Below are positions 42,964 to 51,485 of a stretch of DNA of 64,000 nucleotides, piece after piece; position 1 is the first letter of the stretch, and the number at the start of each line of letters is the position of its first letter. The stretch is taken from the NCBI RefSeq assembly GCF_002099425.1, contig NW_018344228.1:1951001-2015000 (forward strand), written 5' to 3'. This DNA comes from Phascolarctos cinereus (taxonomy: Eukaryota > Chordata > Mammalia > Diprotodontia > Phascolarctidae). The notes below the pieces were generated by a model. The model was not told where the DNA came from, did no database searches, and worked only from the letters and a program-made list of their open reading frames with translations. The position numbers and the translations under genes were made by a program.

Positions 42964-43010
42964 ACACACAGGCACAGTGTATATGGATATATGTGTATAT
43001 ATGCTCGCCC
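42735..43010. repeat. Compound TG/CA/TA microsatellite
   Basis: Alternating purine-pyrimidine blocks: (TG)n at 42789-42802, (AT)n at 42803-42816, ACAT-type repeats, then a long (GT)n at about 42916-42960 directly followed by an (AC)n stretch. Apparent proteins across it are artefacts. Confidence 0.97.
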
Positions 43011-43011
43011 T

Positions 43012-43115
43012 GATTGAATGTAAAGTTCATGAAGGCATGGATTAACTCATCTTTGCATTTTCATCCTTAAGCACAGTGCTTGTTCACACAGTAAGTACTT
43101 TTTCATTCATTCATA
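43012..43115 (+). repeat. L2-type 3' terminus
   Basis: 'gattgaatgtaaagttcatg', 'aaggcatggattaactcatc', 'taagcacagtgcttgttcac' and 'cagtaagtac'. Diverged L2 end; the upstream C/T-rich 42480-42730 may be more of the same element. Confidence 0.55.
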
Positions 43116-43855
43116 ATCATTGCCATCTATTTATTGAATCCCTGGAGTTAAGTTTGATATATGACAAAATTGGGTATGATTTTATAAAACTTATAAAATG
43201 TATTGATGCAACAGCTGATATTCACACTAAGTCATTGCTATCTATTTTACTAGACACAAGACCAGAAAAACTGTATCACTATTTCATCAGCACATTCAGG
43301 AAAACAAGAATTCACAGGAGCTACAATACGACTTCAAATATGCTTTAATTGAGGCACAAAACTATGTGAAACAGAACTATGAATATATGGGGATTCATTA
43401 TCGTTTTTATAATGCAAGTGACAGAATGAATAATGATTACATATATTAAAATACTGATCCTGGAAGTCAAGTATAGAATTTGATTTGCTTGATAATATGC
43501 CCGATAGAAAGAAAATGAGATTTTAGACTACCAATGCCAAAATTACAAAAGATTAACTTTTTGTAAAAAGAAAAAGGCAGATCTGAAGAAAGTCTTTTTT
43601 CTTATTTTTAGAAACTAATTATAATAGAATACAATCTCAATGTTGTTAATAGTTTTTTTTTCTTTTATGAATAACTTCGTTCAGATTTTAACACAAGGAA
43701 GTCACACAGGTGTAAGGGTGTCCAATTTGTAGTGAAAGATTTCAGGTTTCTAAACATTTGTGGTATCATGTAAAATAGTTGTTATCAGTGCTATGCATCA
43801 TCCCTAGTAACCATTATCAATGATTATTAAAAACTGTGTTTGGATATCTATTTAT
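43116..43855. other. Unassigned sequence
   Basis: About 740 bp without a repeat that I recognise. The 90-codon open frame 43076-43348 has no visible domain. Confidence 0.35.
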
Positions 43856-43859
43856 CTAT

Positions 43860-44035
43860 GGTTTCTTGGCAAAGATACCATAATGCATTACCATTTCCTT
43901 CTCTAGCTTTTTTTTTATAGATGAGGAAACTGAGGCAAACAAGTTTAAGTGGCTTGCCCAGGGTCACAAAACTAGTAAGTGTTTGAGACTGAATTTGAAC
44001 TTAGGTCTTCCTGCTGTGCAACACACTATACTCTC
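43860..44035 (-). repeat. MAR1-type CORE-SINE (antisense), partial
   Basis: 'tttcttggcaaagatacc', 'taccatttccttctctagc', 'gatgaggaaactgaggcaaa', 'cttgcccagggtcaca' and 'aatttgaacttaggtcttcc'. The RTE-like tail and the head are incomplete. Confidence 0.8.
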
Positions 44036-44040
44036 TCATA

Positions 44041-44129
<89 letters not shown>

Positions 44130-44130
44130 A
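44041..44130. repeat. (CT)n microsatellite
   Basis: About 90 bp of CT dinucleotide with two TT interruptions. It abuts the MAR1 head. Ser-Leu repeat frames are artefacts. Confidence 0.98.
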
Positions 44131-44184
44131 TATACAAATATATACATATGTATTTACATATATATCTGTGTATACACATATGTT

Positions 44185-44312
44185 ATCTTTACCATTAGCA
44201 TGTAAGTCACTTGAGGATAGGGTCTAATTTTGCTTTTCTCTGTATCTGAATTGTTTAGCACAGTGCCAGGCACATAGTAAGTACTTAATAAATGCTTGTG
44301 GACTGATCTAGT
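44185..44312 (+). repeat. L2-type 3' terminus
   Basis: 'accattagcatgtaagtcac', 'ttgaggatagggtctaattt', 'agcacagtgccaggcacata' and 'gtacttaataaatgcttgtg'. Confidence 0.8.
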
Positions 44313-44648
44313 TGCTCATAAAAAGTCCCATAAAAGATATTACCAAAGGCTGTATGATCAGAAGAGAATATGAGTAGGGTCATGTAGGAAAAATGATAGC
44401 AGATGAACATCCATTATTCTGAAATTGTATCCTTGTAATGTCAAGAGATCCACAGGTGGTCCCCTTTTGGGGACCTATGTTGGGTAGACTCCCAAGGAGG
44501 AATTATGAAAGAACATGGATAGGAACTGCGCAACATGAGAAGTTGTAGATAAGTTGATATCTACACTATTGTTGGGAGTACTTACATTGATGATGTCACA
44601 TGCATGTCATATGTCAGACATATTCTCTCTTCTTTCTTAAAATATTAT
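44313..44648. other. Unassigned sequence
   Basis: About 335 bp. Contains the small inverted motif 'tccccttttgggga' (44461-44474). No family assigned. Confidence 0.35.
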
Positions 44649-44649
44649 C

Positions 44650-44745
44650 TACTTCAAAGGTATCAAACATACAACCCAGTTTGGCCAAGACTCCAACCAG
44701 ATTAAAATATACTTGGGAAATATTTTAAAAAATAAACAAAAGCAC
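44650..44745 (+). repeat. Unnamed interspersed repeat 'Y', copy 2
   Basis: 'ggtatcaaacatacaaccca', 'gtttggccaag', 'ccagattaaaatatacttgg' and 'gaaatattttaaaaaataaa'. Matches the reverse complement of 35130-35335. Confidence 0.5.
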
Positions 44746-44754
44746 ATCAAGTTT

Positions 44755-44990
44755 TTCCCCATTTGGAGTTTTCTTGCAAAGATACTAGAGTGGTTTGCCA
44801 TTTCCTTCTCCAGATCATTTAACAGATGAGCAACTGAGGCAAAGAGGGTTAAATGACTTGTCCAGGGTCACACAGCTAGTAAGTGGGTCACACAGCTAGT
44901 AAGTATCTGATGCCAGATTTAAATTGTAGACGATGAGCCTTCTTGACTTTGGGCCAGACACTCCATCTACTGATTTATGGAGTGTCTTCT
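44755..44990 (-). repeat. MAR1-type CORE-SINE (antisense) with internal 20-bp duplication
   Basis: MAR1 order from 'ccccatttggagttttcttg' through 'gtttgccatttccttctcca' to a decayed head. 'gggtcacacagctagtaagt' occurs twice in a row (44865-44884 and 44885-44904), identical over 20 bp, a tandem duplication inside the conserved core. Confidence 0.85.
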
Positions 44991-45435
44991 TTATGGTGCA
45001 TTGATGCCCTTGTGGGTCTTCATGAATCAGGCTACTTTTTTTTTCTTGTTTTTTTTTCATTATTTTTTGGGTCAATTTATTTTAAACGGTTGTTGATTCT
45101 GGCTCTCTGCCTCAAAATTCAATCCACTTCAACAAACATGTCTTATAATTTGCTATGCAATGAGAAACTAGATTAATCAGAGCCTGCTTTGAATAATTTA
45201 CCTTTTGGTTTTTTTTGGAGGGAGACAAGGGTGGAGGGGGCAACATGTGTACAACTAAATGATATGAGGTTATTCATTCACATAGGCAAAAGTATGTACT
45301 AATTTGAGAAAGATTTACATCCTGATAGTTAAAATCTGAAAGGGGAAAAAAATAAGGCTAATGAAACCAAATCCCTTCATTATCTACAATTGTTGCCTTT
45401 TCAGAACTTTTTAAATATTCCAGATAGCCAGGGTT
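44991..45435. other. Unassigned sequence
   Basis: About 440 bp with T-rich runs (45033-45070). No recognised family. Confidence 0.35.
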
Positions 45436-45444
45436 TTACTATAG

Positions 45445-45498
45445 TAGTATGGTGGTGGTGGTCCTAGTAGTGGTAGTAGTAGTAGTAGTAGTAGTAGT

Positions 45499-45542
<44 letters not shown>

Positions 45543-45549
45543 TAGTAGT
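45445..45549. repeat. Trinucleotide array (GTG)n-(TAG)n-(CAG)9-(TAG)n
   Basis: A GTG run leads into TAG/GTA repeats, then nine uninterrupted CAG units (45501-45527), then TAG repeats again. The minus strand is open as a poly-leucine frame only because of the repeat. Confidence 0.97.
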
Positions 45550-46075
45550 AACAACAAAAGTTTAAATACAGTAAAAATGGGAGAAAAGGCAGTAAATGTA
45601 GATGCTGTCAAGAAAAGGAAGTCAAATGGAGCACAGAAACAACATCACTATAGAAGAATGTTTCACATGGGTACTTGAGTAAGATGTTTTTTACAAGTCT
45701 ATTCATAACCAGGAAATAGATACATAGAACTATTATAAACCAATTTGTTGAATGTTTTTCTTTATACATTATCTTATAAGTGTAAGTATTATAATTTTAA
45801 CCATGAAGCATCCCTAACAGCTGCTATTATGCTATGTACAATTCTCTCTTTAATAATGAATGCTAGTAGCAATTCAAGAAAAGTATTTCCCTTGGGCCAT
45901 TTCGTCTCCTATCTGTCCAGTTACACTTATGAGATGCCAAAATAAATAAGCCTTTTCAGAAGAAAAATGCAATGAATATTGACTGAACATACTTGATCTT
46001 ATACAAATGCTTTTCTGGGACAATATATATATTTTTAGCAGCAATTCATTGAAGCATTAAGCTAGAGTTAAGCTT
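45550..46075. other. Unassigned sequence
   Basis: Unique AT-rich DNA without a recognised family. Confidence 0.35.
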
Positions 46076-46150
46076 AAGAAAATTCAGAGCCACAATTGGA
46101 AATTCTGGTGTACATGTCAAATTTTGAGTGGTTGGGGGAGGGCAACAGAA
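46076..46150 (+). repeat. 75-bp segment, copy 1
   Basis: Matches 47802-47876 at 68 of 75 positions in the same orientation with no gaps. Here it is continuous with a GC-richer non-repetitive stretch to about 46410, whereas copy 2 sits abruptly inside a SINE. Confidence 0.85.
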
Positions 46151-46430
46151 GCCCCAAGACTCATGTGAGCTGATTTAGGGTAATCTATGGGGCTCAGATC
46201 CTCAGGCTAGGAAGTATGCAGTTAGTCCTTCCCCTTTATGTACAGTTGAGCTTGGTGAAGGCAGGCCCAGATCGGAGATCATGATGGCCAAAGGAGCCTC
46301 AGAGCTGATGGTGCTGATAACATAGACTAACAGCCCCAGGTAGACACTGAAATGCAGGAAGTACATTTACTTCTCATCCCTCATGGTACTCTGTTGATCC
46401 CATGATGTTCAGTAACACCACAGGGAAAAA
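46151..46430 (-). other. GC-richer block, possibly a processed pseudogene fragment
   Basis: Composition differs from the AT-rich neighbours. On the minus strand a hydrophobic frame can be read ('YFLHFSVYLGLLVYVIST' region) with stops either side. I do not recognise the protein. No poly(A) or target duplication seen, so a decayed retrocopy is only one option. Confidence 0.2.
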
Positions 46431-46489
46431 ATTCCTCTCATTAGATATCAGAATCTAATGAAACACATATGCTTGAATGTTGATACCCA

Positions 46490-47440
46490 AGATAAAGTCT
46501 CATTTTGACAAAAGCCATTCCCCAGTGGATAAATGGTTGAAGATTATGAACTGAAAAAAATGGCAAACACTTAACAATCATATCAAAGATTGCTCTAAAT
46601 CACTAATAATAAGGGAAGTACAAATCAAAGCCTAGTTTCACCTTACACATAAGAAACTGGCAAAGATGGAAAAAAAATCAGACTCTTTGAGGGTTTGTGG
46701 AAAGATGGACACACTAATGCACTTCTGGTGTAGCTTTGAATTGGTTTAAACATTCTGGAAATAAATTTAGAATTATAGAAATTAAAATATCTATAGATTT
46801 TGATTCAGAATTTCACTGGCAGGCATATATGCCAAGAAGGTGAATAACAAAAAGACACATGTTGTACACCAAAGTATGTATAATAGAATTTTTTTGTTCT
46901 AGCGTAGAACTAGAAATGGGGAAAATTAGCATCAGTGGAGGAACAGCTACACAAATTGTAGCATGTGAATATAATGTAATAAGATTACATTGTTAAGAAA
47001 TGATGAATTATATGGATTTAGTTAATTATAGGGAGACATATGAACTGAAGAAAAATCAAGCAAGTAGAACTACAGGAAAAATACACAAAATGGAAACGAC
47101 AACAACAAATTAGGAACTGAATGTTGTGAAATTATAATGACCAAGCTTGGTCACAAAGAAGAGAAATGAAAAGGCAGCACCACACTTTTTTGCAGAAGCA
47201 GGAGAATATGGTTGTGCAAAACTGCCTACAATGACAGTTTGGGTTGATCTTTTGGTAGCTTTGCTCTATTACTTGGGAAAGTGGAGGGTAGGAGGCTAAA
47301 TATTGGAAAAGAGAGGTATATACATACATATATAACACATATATATATGTATGTACACACAGATACATAAGGAGATAGATAATAGACACAGAGAGATGAA
47401 AGATAGATAACATACTGTTTTATCTACATTGATGTCAGTC
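46490..47440 (+). repeat. L1 3' end, older copy
   Basis: 'caaaagccattccccagtgg', 'ataaatggttgaagattatg', 'tgctctaaatcactaataat', 'gatggacacactaatgcac' and 'agaagaggagaat'-type tail wording follow the ORF2 C-terminus and 3' UTR. Diverged well beyond the copy at 22.1-23.3 kb. It ends in a compound (AT)/(GATA) simple repeat (47313-47412). Confidence 0.75.
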
Positions 47441-47638
47441 TCAATCATCCATCCAGAGAATCATCATTCTCTGTGCAACCAGCAGTTTGCCTATCCTTCA
47501 GTAAATAAGCCAGAGCTGATTATTTCACTCCTCAACTTCTTTCTTTCATAGTGAGATTTGTGAAGGAGATTGACCTGTGAATGATGACAATTTCATAACA
47601 CTATTTGAAGAAACGAACCATACTGATTTCATGTGATC
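47441..47638. other. Unassigned sequence
   Basis: About 200 bp of unique sequence with no recognised content. Confidence 0.35.
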
Positions 47639-47722
47639 ATAGTATCAGTGATCGAGATCTGGAAGGGACTTAGAGATCATGTATTCAAACCCCTTATTTT
47701 ACAGATGAGGAGACTGAGGCCT

Positions 47723-48010
47723 GTTGGTGTTGTTCATGCAATTCAATTTTGGCCAGCTCTTCATAACTCTAAACCACACTGTCCATGCAATTTTCTTGGC
47801 AAAGAAAATTCAGAGCCACAATTGAAAATTCTGGGATATGTGACAAATTTTGAGTGGTTGAGGGAGGGCAACAGAAACCAACAGAAGGCATTTTCTTCTC
47901 CAGTAGATTAGGGTAAACAGAGGTTAAGTGACTTGCCCAGGATCATATAACTGAGGCAGAATTTGAACTCATATCTTTCTGATTCCAGGCCCAGTGCTCT
48001 ACATGCCTCT
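47723..48010 (-). repeat. MAR1-type CORE-SINE (antisense) carrying a 75-bp insert
   Basis: MAR1 tail ('tcttcataactctaaaccac', 'ttttcttggcaaaga'), then the foreign 47802-47876, then the rest ('gcattttcttctccag', 'gaggttaagtgacttgccca', 'ctgattccaggcccagtgct'). Flanked by 'agactgaggcct' (47711-47722) and 'agattgaggcct' (48011-48022), a 12-bp target duplication. Confidence 0.85.
47802..47876 (+). repeat. 75-bp segment, copy 2, inside a MAR1
   Basis: It replaces the MAR1 stretch that should read 'tactggagtggtttgcc'. At its left edge the shared 'aaga' overlaps the MAR1 word 'ggcaaaga'; at its right edge 'caacagaa' is nearly repeated ('aacagaag') before MAR1 resumes. This is what a templated or microhomology-mediated insertion looks like. 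Confidence 0.8.
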
Positions 48011-48064
48011 AGATTGAGGCCTAGGCAGGTTAAATGAATTGTTCTAGGTCAAATAGATAGCAAG

Positions 48065-48325
48065 AGGGCAGTTAGAGGAAACTGGATAAAATGCCAGGCC
48101 TGGAGTCAGGAAGACTTATATTCCTGAGTTCATTTTCTGGCATGAAATACTTACTAGATGTATGACTCTGCGCAAATCACTTCACCCTATTTGCCTCAGT
48201 TTCCTCATCTATAAAATGAGCTAGAAAAAGAAATGACCCACCATTTCAGATTCTTTGCCAAGAGAACCCCAAATGGGGTCATGAAGTGTTGGATACAACC
48301 AAAACACAACTGAACAACAGCCACC
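48065..48325 (+). repeat. MAR1-type CORE-SINE (sense)
   Basis: 'agggcagttagaggaaactg', 'gcctggagtcaggaagactt', 'gtttcctcatctataaaatg', 'ccaagagaaccccaaatggg' and 'gaacaacagccacca'. Head to RTE-like tail complete. It lies in the same MIR as the antisense copy. Confidence 0.85.
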
Positions 48326-48382
48326 AAACTTAGTGTTTGAACTAATGTCCTTTGACTCCAAAATTATTGCTCTACCCTCTAC

Positions 48383-48798
48383 CATAAGCTTTTCATCTTA
48401 GGATAGGAATTCCAGTCTTAAAACAGGCATTTTCCCTCTTTGTCCTTTTTCTCTGAATACGTAATCTCCTAAGCTTTGGGTTCATAAGGAATTTAAAATG
48501 ATTTTCTAGTTTATTTGTCAAAGTTGGTAGAAGACTTAAAGCTAAAATGGACAGCCTATAATCTGTATCAGTCATCTACAAAGTGGGGTACATATAATAT
48601 GATCCACTGGGGTGCAGATGCTGATTACCTCTGCTATTCTTACCCCTTCTGGTACTTAGGGCTAGCTCTACTAGGAGGTTAGGTCTTCACTGTCCGCTAG
48701 GCAAATGGTCATTCCCTACATGACTTGGGCCCTCTAGTTGACTTTCAAGGTACTATACAACTTGAAACCTATGATGCTGTATGATCTTTTGAGAGAGC
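48383..48798. other. Unassigned sequence
   Basis: About 415 bp. 48690-48790 has faint MIR 3'-end wording ('ttcaaggtactatacaactt', 'gaaacctatgatgctgtatg') but is too decayed to place with confidence. Confidence 0.35.
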
Positions 48799-48799
48799 T

Positions 48800-49011
48800 G
48801 TTCTTAAACTGGCATATGTAAATTTCAGGGGATCCATGATCTTGGATGGGGAAAAAAATACCTTGTTATATTCACTAACTTACGCTATCCTTTGTAATCA
48901 TATGCTTTTTGTTTTATAAATTTAGAAACTTTTTTTTTCTAAGAAGGGATTCATAGGCTTAACCATGTTTAGCATTTTAACCAAAAATGTTAAAAAATCT
49001 CTGATTTAAGG
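48800..49011 (+). mobile_element. Old non-autonomous DNA transposon, family copy B
   Basis: The most complete of three copies: 'gttcttaaactggcatatgt', 'aggggatccatgatcttgga', 'atattcactaacttacgcta', 'gaagggattcataggcttaa' and a decayed inverted terminus 'gttaaaaaatctctgattta'. Confidence 0.6.
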
Positions 49012-49187
49012 ACACATAGTTAGAGGCCTACCCATATTTCTTATTGGTATGGATTTTAGATTCGATGTTCCAAAATAGAATAAAAAAGAAAAAAGAAAAT
49101 CTAGCTTATGCAATAATTAAAACTAATATCTACTCTTCTCTTTTTCCAAATATAGTAGCATACCTTTTCTTTCAATACAAAGCCTAA
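49012..49187. other. Unassigned sequence
   Basis: About 175 bp of AT-rich DNA with no recognised content. Confidence 0.3.
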
Positions 49188-49199
49188 CCTTTCTTTAGG

Positions 49200-49422
49200 A
49201 CAGCTAGGTGGACAGAGAGCTCTGGGCCTGGAGTCAGGAAGACTTATCTCCATGAGTTTAAATGTGGCCTCAGATACTTACTAGTTGTGTGACTCTAGAC
49301 AAGTCACTTAACCTCTGTTTGCCTAATCTGCCAGAGAATGAGATGGCAAGCCACTTTAGTATCTTTGCCAAGAAAACCCCAAATGGGGACATGGAGAATT
49401 GGGCATGACTGAACAGCCACAG
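49200..49422 (+). repeat. MAR1-type CORE-SINE with target duplication
   Basis: 'acagctaggtggacagagag', 'ctggagtcaggaagacttat', 'ctctagacaagtcacttaac', 'tatctttgccaagaaaaccc' and 'gactgaacagccacag'. Bounded by 'cctttctttagg' (49188-49199) and 'cctttccttagg' (49423-49434). About 220 bp. Confidence 0.9.
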
Positions 49423-49434
49423 CCTTTCCTTAGG

Positions 49435-50020
49435 CCTAATTTAGACAACCCTATGAAGTATCTCCAGATTAACAAAAGCCTATAATTACTTTTTCCTTTC
49501 ACTGAATTCTGTAATTATAGCCCTTCCAAATATGTGTGTCCTATCTTTCCAATAAAAGTTGACTTTAAATATCAGAGATACTTCAGCGATTGGCCCACTG
49601 AGTGGAAGGGATAACGAGTTTCCATGTGCAGCATAGGGAAGGTTTTCTGAATGATTCTGCCCTGGAAGGAATAGCTGGTGTGAGAAACTGCCATAAACCA
49701 GTTTTTGCATTGGAAATATAAAAAGTGTATGCTTTATGATAGCTAAATGTGGAAACTGACCTCTTTCTGCTTAGGTCCAAAAAAATGGAAGGGTGAAAAA
49801 GATTGTTTGGGGGAATTATTCGATGTTGTAGTGAAGGTCAGGGAACTACATTCAGGGTGGAAAATGCTATAGGTTGGAGATGTGTGTATCTTGGTATTCT
49901 CCCCTTTTGTCAGTTAGGAACCTAGGAGTGTTTGTGCTAGTCCAGGTTTTTGTCTTGAATTTCTTCAGTGGTTACACAAATAATTTGCTGGTGGACAAAT
50001 TCAAAGCAGCACTATTTATC
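49435..50020. other. Unassigned sequence
   Basis: About 590 bp. Minus-strand open frames at 49486-49780 overlap and show no domain. Confidence 0.35.
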
Positions 50021-50024
50021 TACC

Positions 50025-50100
50025 TCTCAGTCAAAAAACATTTATTAAACATCTAATATGTGCCAGGCACTATACTAAGGGCCTTGGATACAATCTACCA
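50025..50100 (-). repeat. L2-type 3' terminus (antisense)
   Basis: 'aaaacatttattaaacatct' and 'aatatgtgccaggcactata' followed by 'gggccttggatacaa'. Confidence 0.7.
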
Positions 50101-50264
50101 ACTAAGGTTTTAAATTATGATTCTTAGAAATTGCTATTTTTTTTCCTTTTCCTTCTTTCAAAACTTATCATTTCAACCATATTGGGAACTCCCCTTTGGG
50201 AAACTCCTCCTACCAGTTCAAATCATCAAGATGCCGGTAATTTATATTTTTGATATTTGCCTGG

Positions 50265-50385
50265 CCCACTAAGGTAGTAAGTAACTTGACAGGTGAAACA
50301 GTTACTGAGTGTGGGATTCGAATCTAGGTCATCTTGACTCTGGGGACAGCTCTCTATCAACTATGACAAGATTCCTCTTGACACT
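50265..50385 (-). repeat. CORE-SINE fragment (antisense)
   Basis: 'agtgtgggattcgaatctag', 'gtcatcttgactctggggac' and 'agctctctatcaactatgac' are a SINE/MIR head in reverse complement. Subfamily unclear. Confidence 0.55.
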
Positions 50386-50429
50386 GCTTTCTATAACAAG
50401 ACATTCTTTAGATATGGGCTTCTCCATAT

Positions 50430-50500
50430 TTTGCTTCCTGGGCACAAAGTATGTGCTTAATGCATGCTTATTGAATGAATGAATAAAAGACACAAATGCA
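50430..50500 (+). repeat. L2-type 3' terminus
   Basis: 'tgggcacaaagtatgtgctt' and 'aatgcatgcttattgaatga' plus a short GAAT repeat end. Confidence 0.6.
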
Positions 50501-51437
50501 AAGGGAAAAAAATAAATGTGCTAGCATTATGTAATCACAACAAATCACAACAAATCACATTTGGCTGTGTTTCCATAACAACAGGGTAACCAAGTGAAAT
50601 GGCAGTGTCTCCTTAGGTCAGACACTAAGAAAGATCATCTCAGGAATTCAGTAGAGCTAGAAAATCACAATGTTCAGTATTTAAATACTACCTGATGATC
50701 TTTGGAAAGCTATAAAAGCTTTCTTCTTGCTCATAGTCTCATCTTAATAGCAGGGAGGGCAGAATAGTAAAGTAGGATGTTTGTACATTTGGATGCCACT
50801 TCTATAGTACTGAAAATTAAGCAATCTCTGTCACATTCAGACAAAGTCAGAAAATGAAACAACTTACTAGATTCCATTAAACTAGATTGCATTTTCCTAC
50901 ATTTTATTTTCCATTACTTTTGATTTCCAAGATATAATACTAAAATCTATTCTCTACTCAATGGACACATGTAAGTCCCATTAATCATAATAGAATTTAT
51001 ATGAATATTGAGATAAGATAAGTCTATATAGGGGTAAATAGTTTTCTCTTTTCTAATCAAACTCTGCCTTCTATGAACATTCTTGTTCTTGATATTATAT
51101 TCTGCTACAAAGAATGGGAATGTGATGTGATACAAAACTAAATGGTGATATCACTAAAGAAATCAGACACAAAAAGTGGATGGAGTGGCCTAATCTCATT
51201 CTCTGGCATATATATCAACTGAATGATTAGCAACAATAGAAGAAGAAATAAGTTCTAAATCCATTGCCAAAAAATGGAGTGTGGGATCAAGCTAGAAAAA
51301 AAAAATGGCACGTTCAATGTCATTCCTTATGGGAACTAGTCTCTAAGCACTTAATATTAATTAGGAAGCTGCCTGGAGTTATCAATTAACTATAAAAATA
51401 AAAAATCAGCTTGAGTCATAGAGAAGCATTTTTGAAG

Positions 51438-51440
<3 letters not shown>
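50501..51440. other. Unassigned sequence
   Basis: About 940 bp of unique AT-rich DNA, with a small direct repeat 'tcacaacaaa' near 50535-50560. No repeat family recognised. Confidence 0.35.

Positions 51441-51484
<44 letters not shown>
51441..51484. repeat. (TG)n microsatellite
   Basis: About 44 bp of uninterrupted TG dinucleotide. Confidence 0.98.

Positions 51485-51485
<1 letters not shown>

Larger units (their letters stand above)
47640..48382 (-). repeat. MIR-type CORE-SINE (antisense) broken by two MAR1 insertions
   Basis: Three pieces of one MIR: 47640-47722 ('gagatctggaagggacttag', 'cttattttacagatgaggag', 'actgaggcct'), 48011-48064 ('agattgaggcctaggcaggt', 'ttctaggtcaaatagatag') and 48326-48382 ('gtgtttgaactaatgtcctt', 'tgactccaaaattattgctc'). 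They join in consensus order once the inserts are removed. Confidence 0.8.

Noticed and set aside
42787-43030. CRISPR-like or minisatellite array in the regularly spaced ACAC/ATAT blocks
   Set aside because: A compound microsatellite without unique spacers; a eukaryotic genome in any case.
45411-45611. Poly-leucine frame on the minus strand
   Set aside because: Produced by the TAG/CAG array; no start context or flanking protein sequence.
46490-47440. Active L1
   Set aside because: ORF2 end is heavily interrupted and diverged; clearly old.
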